This document shows, one piece after another, positions 13,753 to 15,487 of a DNA stretch of 15,487 nucleotides. The stretch lies in contig CAYSZR010000043.1 in NCBI GenBank assembly GCA_964435565.1, positions 1-15,487 of the forward strand. The letters run 5' to 3'. Each line of letters opens with the position of its first letter. Position 1 is the first letter of the stretch. The notes beneath the pieces were generated by a model. The model was given only the letters and a program-made list of their open reading frames with translations, was not told the origin of the DNA and did not search any database. Both the position numbers and the translations under genes were made by a program. The stretch comes from QAMH01 sp964435565 (GTDB taxonomy: Bacteria; Actinomycetota; Coriobacteriia; Coriobacteriales; QAMH01).

Positions 13753-14226
13753 ATGTACAGCAAGATTTTGGTGCCCTATGACAATTCAGAGCACGCGCAG
13801 CACGCGCTGCTCGCGGCAATCGATATGGCGACATGCGTTGAGAATTCAACAGTGACCGTCTTGAACGTAACCGATCTCATAGAATTCGACGACGAAACAT
13901 TCGAGGTCGCCGCGCGCATGGCGGGTGTTCCGCGCATGAGCGAGGACGCAGCTCGGGTCGCGCGTGAAAACTATTACTCAGAGCACGAAAAGTCCGTGCG
14001 GAAAAGTATTTCCGAAGTGGTTTCCGAAGTGCCGACGGGCATTTCCCTCGAAGTCAAAATCGACTCCGGCCGGCCGCAAGAGGCAATTTGCAACGCTGCT
14101 GTCGACGGTGGATTTGACTGCATCGTCATGGGCCGCAGGGGCCTAGGTGCCATTCGCGGCGCGCTTGGCTCTGTCAGCTATGCGGTGCTTCGCTCGGTCG
14201 AGCTTCCCGTCCTCATTGTTAAATAG
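13753..14226 (+). CDS. Universal stress protein, UspA family, ATP-binding type
   Basis: The 157-residue single-domain Usp begins MYSKILVPYDNSEH, with the Asp (D10) that contacts ATP, and contains VMGRRGLGAIRGALGSVS (126-142), which fits the G-2x-G-9x-G-(S/T) nucleotide-binding motif of the ATP-binding Usp class. Such proteins are cytoplasmic and help survival under starvation or stress; the mechanism is not defined. AAAAGGAGG ends 5 bases before ATG 13753, which selects it over the in-frame upstream ATG at 13702. It diverges from the alpha/beta hydrolase gene across about 180 bp and lies 98 bp before gdhA. Confidence 0.93.
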   Translation: MYSKILVPYDNSEHAQHALLAAIDMATCVENSTVTVLNVTDLIEFDDETFEVAARMAGVPRMSEDAARVARENYYSEHEKSVRKSISEVVSEVPTGISLEVKIDSGRPQEAICNAAVDGGFDCIVMGRRGLGAIRGALGSVSYAVLRSVELPVLIVK

Positions 14227-14285
14227 AAGCCTGCAGAAATGTTTCCATTTCATTAATTTGAAGACGTTATGGGAACTTCCGTATC

Positions 14286-14291
14286 TATAAT
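14286..14291 (+). promoter_or_regulatory. Candidate -10 box for gdhA
   Basis: A perfect TATAAT lies 33 bases before the gdhA start. The best -35 candidate, TTGAAG at 14258-14263, is 22 bases away, too far for a standard promoter, so either an activator is needed or the match is chance. A GGAA-C-TTCC dyad sits just upstream of the hexamer. Confidence 0.45.
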
Positions 14292-14311
14292 GCTTGCGTC
14301 CCGACACAGAC

Positions 14312-14317
14312 AAGGAG
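14312..14317 (+). promoter_or_regulatory. Ribosome binding site deciding the GTG start of gdhA
   Basis: AAGGAG ends 7 bases before GTG 14325. The nearby ATG at 14332 is in a different frame, so GTG is the start. Confidence 0.8.
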
Positions 14318-14324
14318 AAAAACT

Positions 14325-15487
14325 GTGAGTTATGTTGATCGCATCATCGAGCAGGTTAAGGCAAAGGACCCCAATCAGCCGGAATTCATCCAGGCCGTGA
14401 CCGAGGTTCTCACATCTCTTGAGCCCGTTATCGAGGCTCATCCCGAGTACGAGCAGGCAGCGCTCCTTGAGCGTATTGTCGAGCCCGAGCGCGTTATCAT
14501 GTTTCGCGTTCCCTGGCTTGCCGACGATGGCACCGCATGTGTCAACCGCGGCTTCCGTGTCCAGTTCAACAGCGCTATCGGCCCCTACAAGGGCGGCCTG
14601 CGCCTGCACCCCAGCGTGAATCTCTCTATTTTGAAATTCCTGGGCTTCGAGCAGATCTTCAAGAACAGCCTCACCACGTTGCCTATGGGCGGCGGCAAGG
14701 GCGGCAGCGATTTTGACCCCAAGGGCAAATCCGATGCCGAAGTCATGCGCTTCTGCCAGTCGTTCATGACCGAGCTCTGCAAGCATATCGGCGCCGACAC
14801 GGATGTTCCCGCAGGCGACATCGGCACGGGCGCTCGTGAGATTGGCTACATGTTTGGTCAGTACAAGCGTCTGCGTAACGAGTGGACCGGCGTGCTCACC
14901 GGAAAAGGCCTTTCCTATGGTGGCTCGCTCGCACGTACGCAGGCAACGGGTTATGGCGCGGTTTATTTCACGCAAGAGTACCTCAACTGCCACGATGATT
15001 CCTATGAAGGCAAGACGGTTTGCGTTTCCGGTTCTGGCAACGTTGCCATCTATGCAGCGGAAAAGGCCACGACGTTTGGCGCCAAGGTCGTTACTATGTC
15101 CGATTCCACGGGCTGGGTCTACGATCCGGACGGAATCAATCTCGACGTGATCAAGCAGCTCAAGGAAGTCGAGCGCGGTCGCCTGAGCGAGTATGCTGCA
15201 CGCAGCGGACACGGTTCTGTCGACTATCATGATGGCCGTGGCGTATGGGCCATCCCTTGCGATATCGCCATGCCGTGCGCGACGCAGAACGAGGTCCTTC
15301 TTGACGACGCGAAGACGCTTGTCGCGAATGGCTGCAAGGTCCTGACCGAAGGTGCCAATATGCCGACGACGCTTGAAGCCACCACGTACCTGATGGAAAA
15401 CGGCGTTGCATTCTTCCCCGGCAAGGCTGCCAATGCAGGCGGTGTCGCCACGAGCGGTCTCGAGATGAGCCAGAACTCCGAGCGTCT
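14325..15487 (+). CDS. gdhA: Glutamate dehydrogenase, NADP-type hexameric (3' end outside window)
   Basis: 387 full codons are present and the frame is open to the window end; E. coli GdhA has 447 residues, so roughly 60 are missing. Identity to E. coli GdhA is obvious throughout: DPNQPEFIQAV, LLERIVEPERVI, SAIGPYKGGLR (substrate Lys 89), TLPMGGGKGGSDFDPKGKSD with catalytic Lys 125, DVPAGDIGTG (D165), the dinucleotide loop SGSGNVA (235-241) and EGANMPTT. The enzyme interconverts 2-oxoglutarate plus ammonia and glutamate in the cytoplasm; this subfamily usually uses NADPH and assimilates ammonia, though coenzyme use here is inferred. It has its own ribosome site and a GTG start, and is on the same strand as the universal stress gene. 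Confidence 0.96.
   Translation, partial: MSYVDRIIEQVKAKDPNQPEFIQAVTEVLTSLEPVIEAHPEYEQAALLERIVEPERVIMFRVPWLADDGTACVNRGFRVQFNSAIGPYKGGLRLHPSVNLSILKFLGFEQIFKNSLTTLPMGGGKGGSDFDPKGKSDAEVMRFCQSFMTELCKHIGADTDVPAGDIGTGAREIGYMFGQYKRLRNEWTGVLTGKGLSYGGSLARTQATGYGAVYFTQEYLNCHDDSYEGKTVCVSGSGNVAIYAAEKATTFGAKVVTMSDSTGWVYDPDGINLDVIKQLKEVERGRLSEYAARSGHGSVDYHDGRGVWAIPCDIAMPCATQNEVLLDDAKTLVANGCKVLTEGANMPTTLEATTYLMENGVAFFPGKAANAGGVATSGLEMSQNSER

Noticed and set aside
14253..15230. Minus-strand open frame opposite gdhA
   Set aside because: The plus-strand frame from GTG 14325 is clearly glutamate dehydrogenase.

Overview
The window reads as a piece of chromosome from an anaerobic, gut-type actinobacterium, most likely class Coriobacteriia (Eggerthella/Slackia-like). 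This is an inference from GC-moderate coding sequence, strong AGGAGG-type ribosome sites, GTG as well as ATG starts, and the mix of genes (LUD-type lactate oxidation, FIST protein, DUF1847 protein, anaerobic radical-SAM chemistry). No rRNA, tRNA, CRISPR array, transposase or phage gene is visible. Two genes are cut by the window edges: a GTPase-like gene at the left and gdhA at the right.

Region 1 (1-4640, + strand) is the most unusual part. A GTPase tail is followed by one polypeptide that fuses a complete arsenite S-adenosylmethionine methyltransferase (ArsM) to a complete ArsS-type radical SAM enzyme (arsenosugar family). Next come a cysteine-rich DUF1847 protein (3-bp gap) and an amidohydrolase of the MTA/SAH/5'-deoxyadenosine deaminase family. 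Together they look like an organoarsenic nucleoside pathway: methylate the metalloid, attach the 5'-deoxyadenosyl group of SAM, then deaminate the adenosine product or by-product. The last step is a hypothesis.

Region 2 (4643-5983, - strand) is a Na+-coupled serine/threonine transporter (sstT). It converges tail to tail with the deaminase gene with only 2 bp between them, and diverges from region 3 across a 197-bp intergenic stretch that carries two dyads.

Region 3 (6181-10655, + strand) is lutA-lutB-lutC followed by an AldA-type lactaldehyde/glycolaldehyde dehydrogenase. It would convert lactaldehyde to lactate to pyruvate. A 16-bp dyad lies upstream of aldA and a perfect 15-bp-stem hairpin follows it.

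Region 4 (10748-12512, + strand) holds a 36-residue predicted membrane microprotein, a two-domain FIST sensor protein, a clear intrinsic terminator, and a YgbA-family cysteine-rich protein of the nitric-oxide-response type. It is followed by a 224-bp non-coding stretch with three copies of a 17-bp repeat, one of them inverted.

Region 5 (12737-15487) contains an alpha/beta hydrolase on the minus strand, a universal stress protein, and the first ~387 codons of an NADP-type glutamate dehydrogenase. No gene-free stretch in the window exceeds 300 bases.
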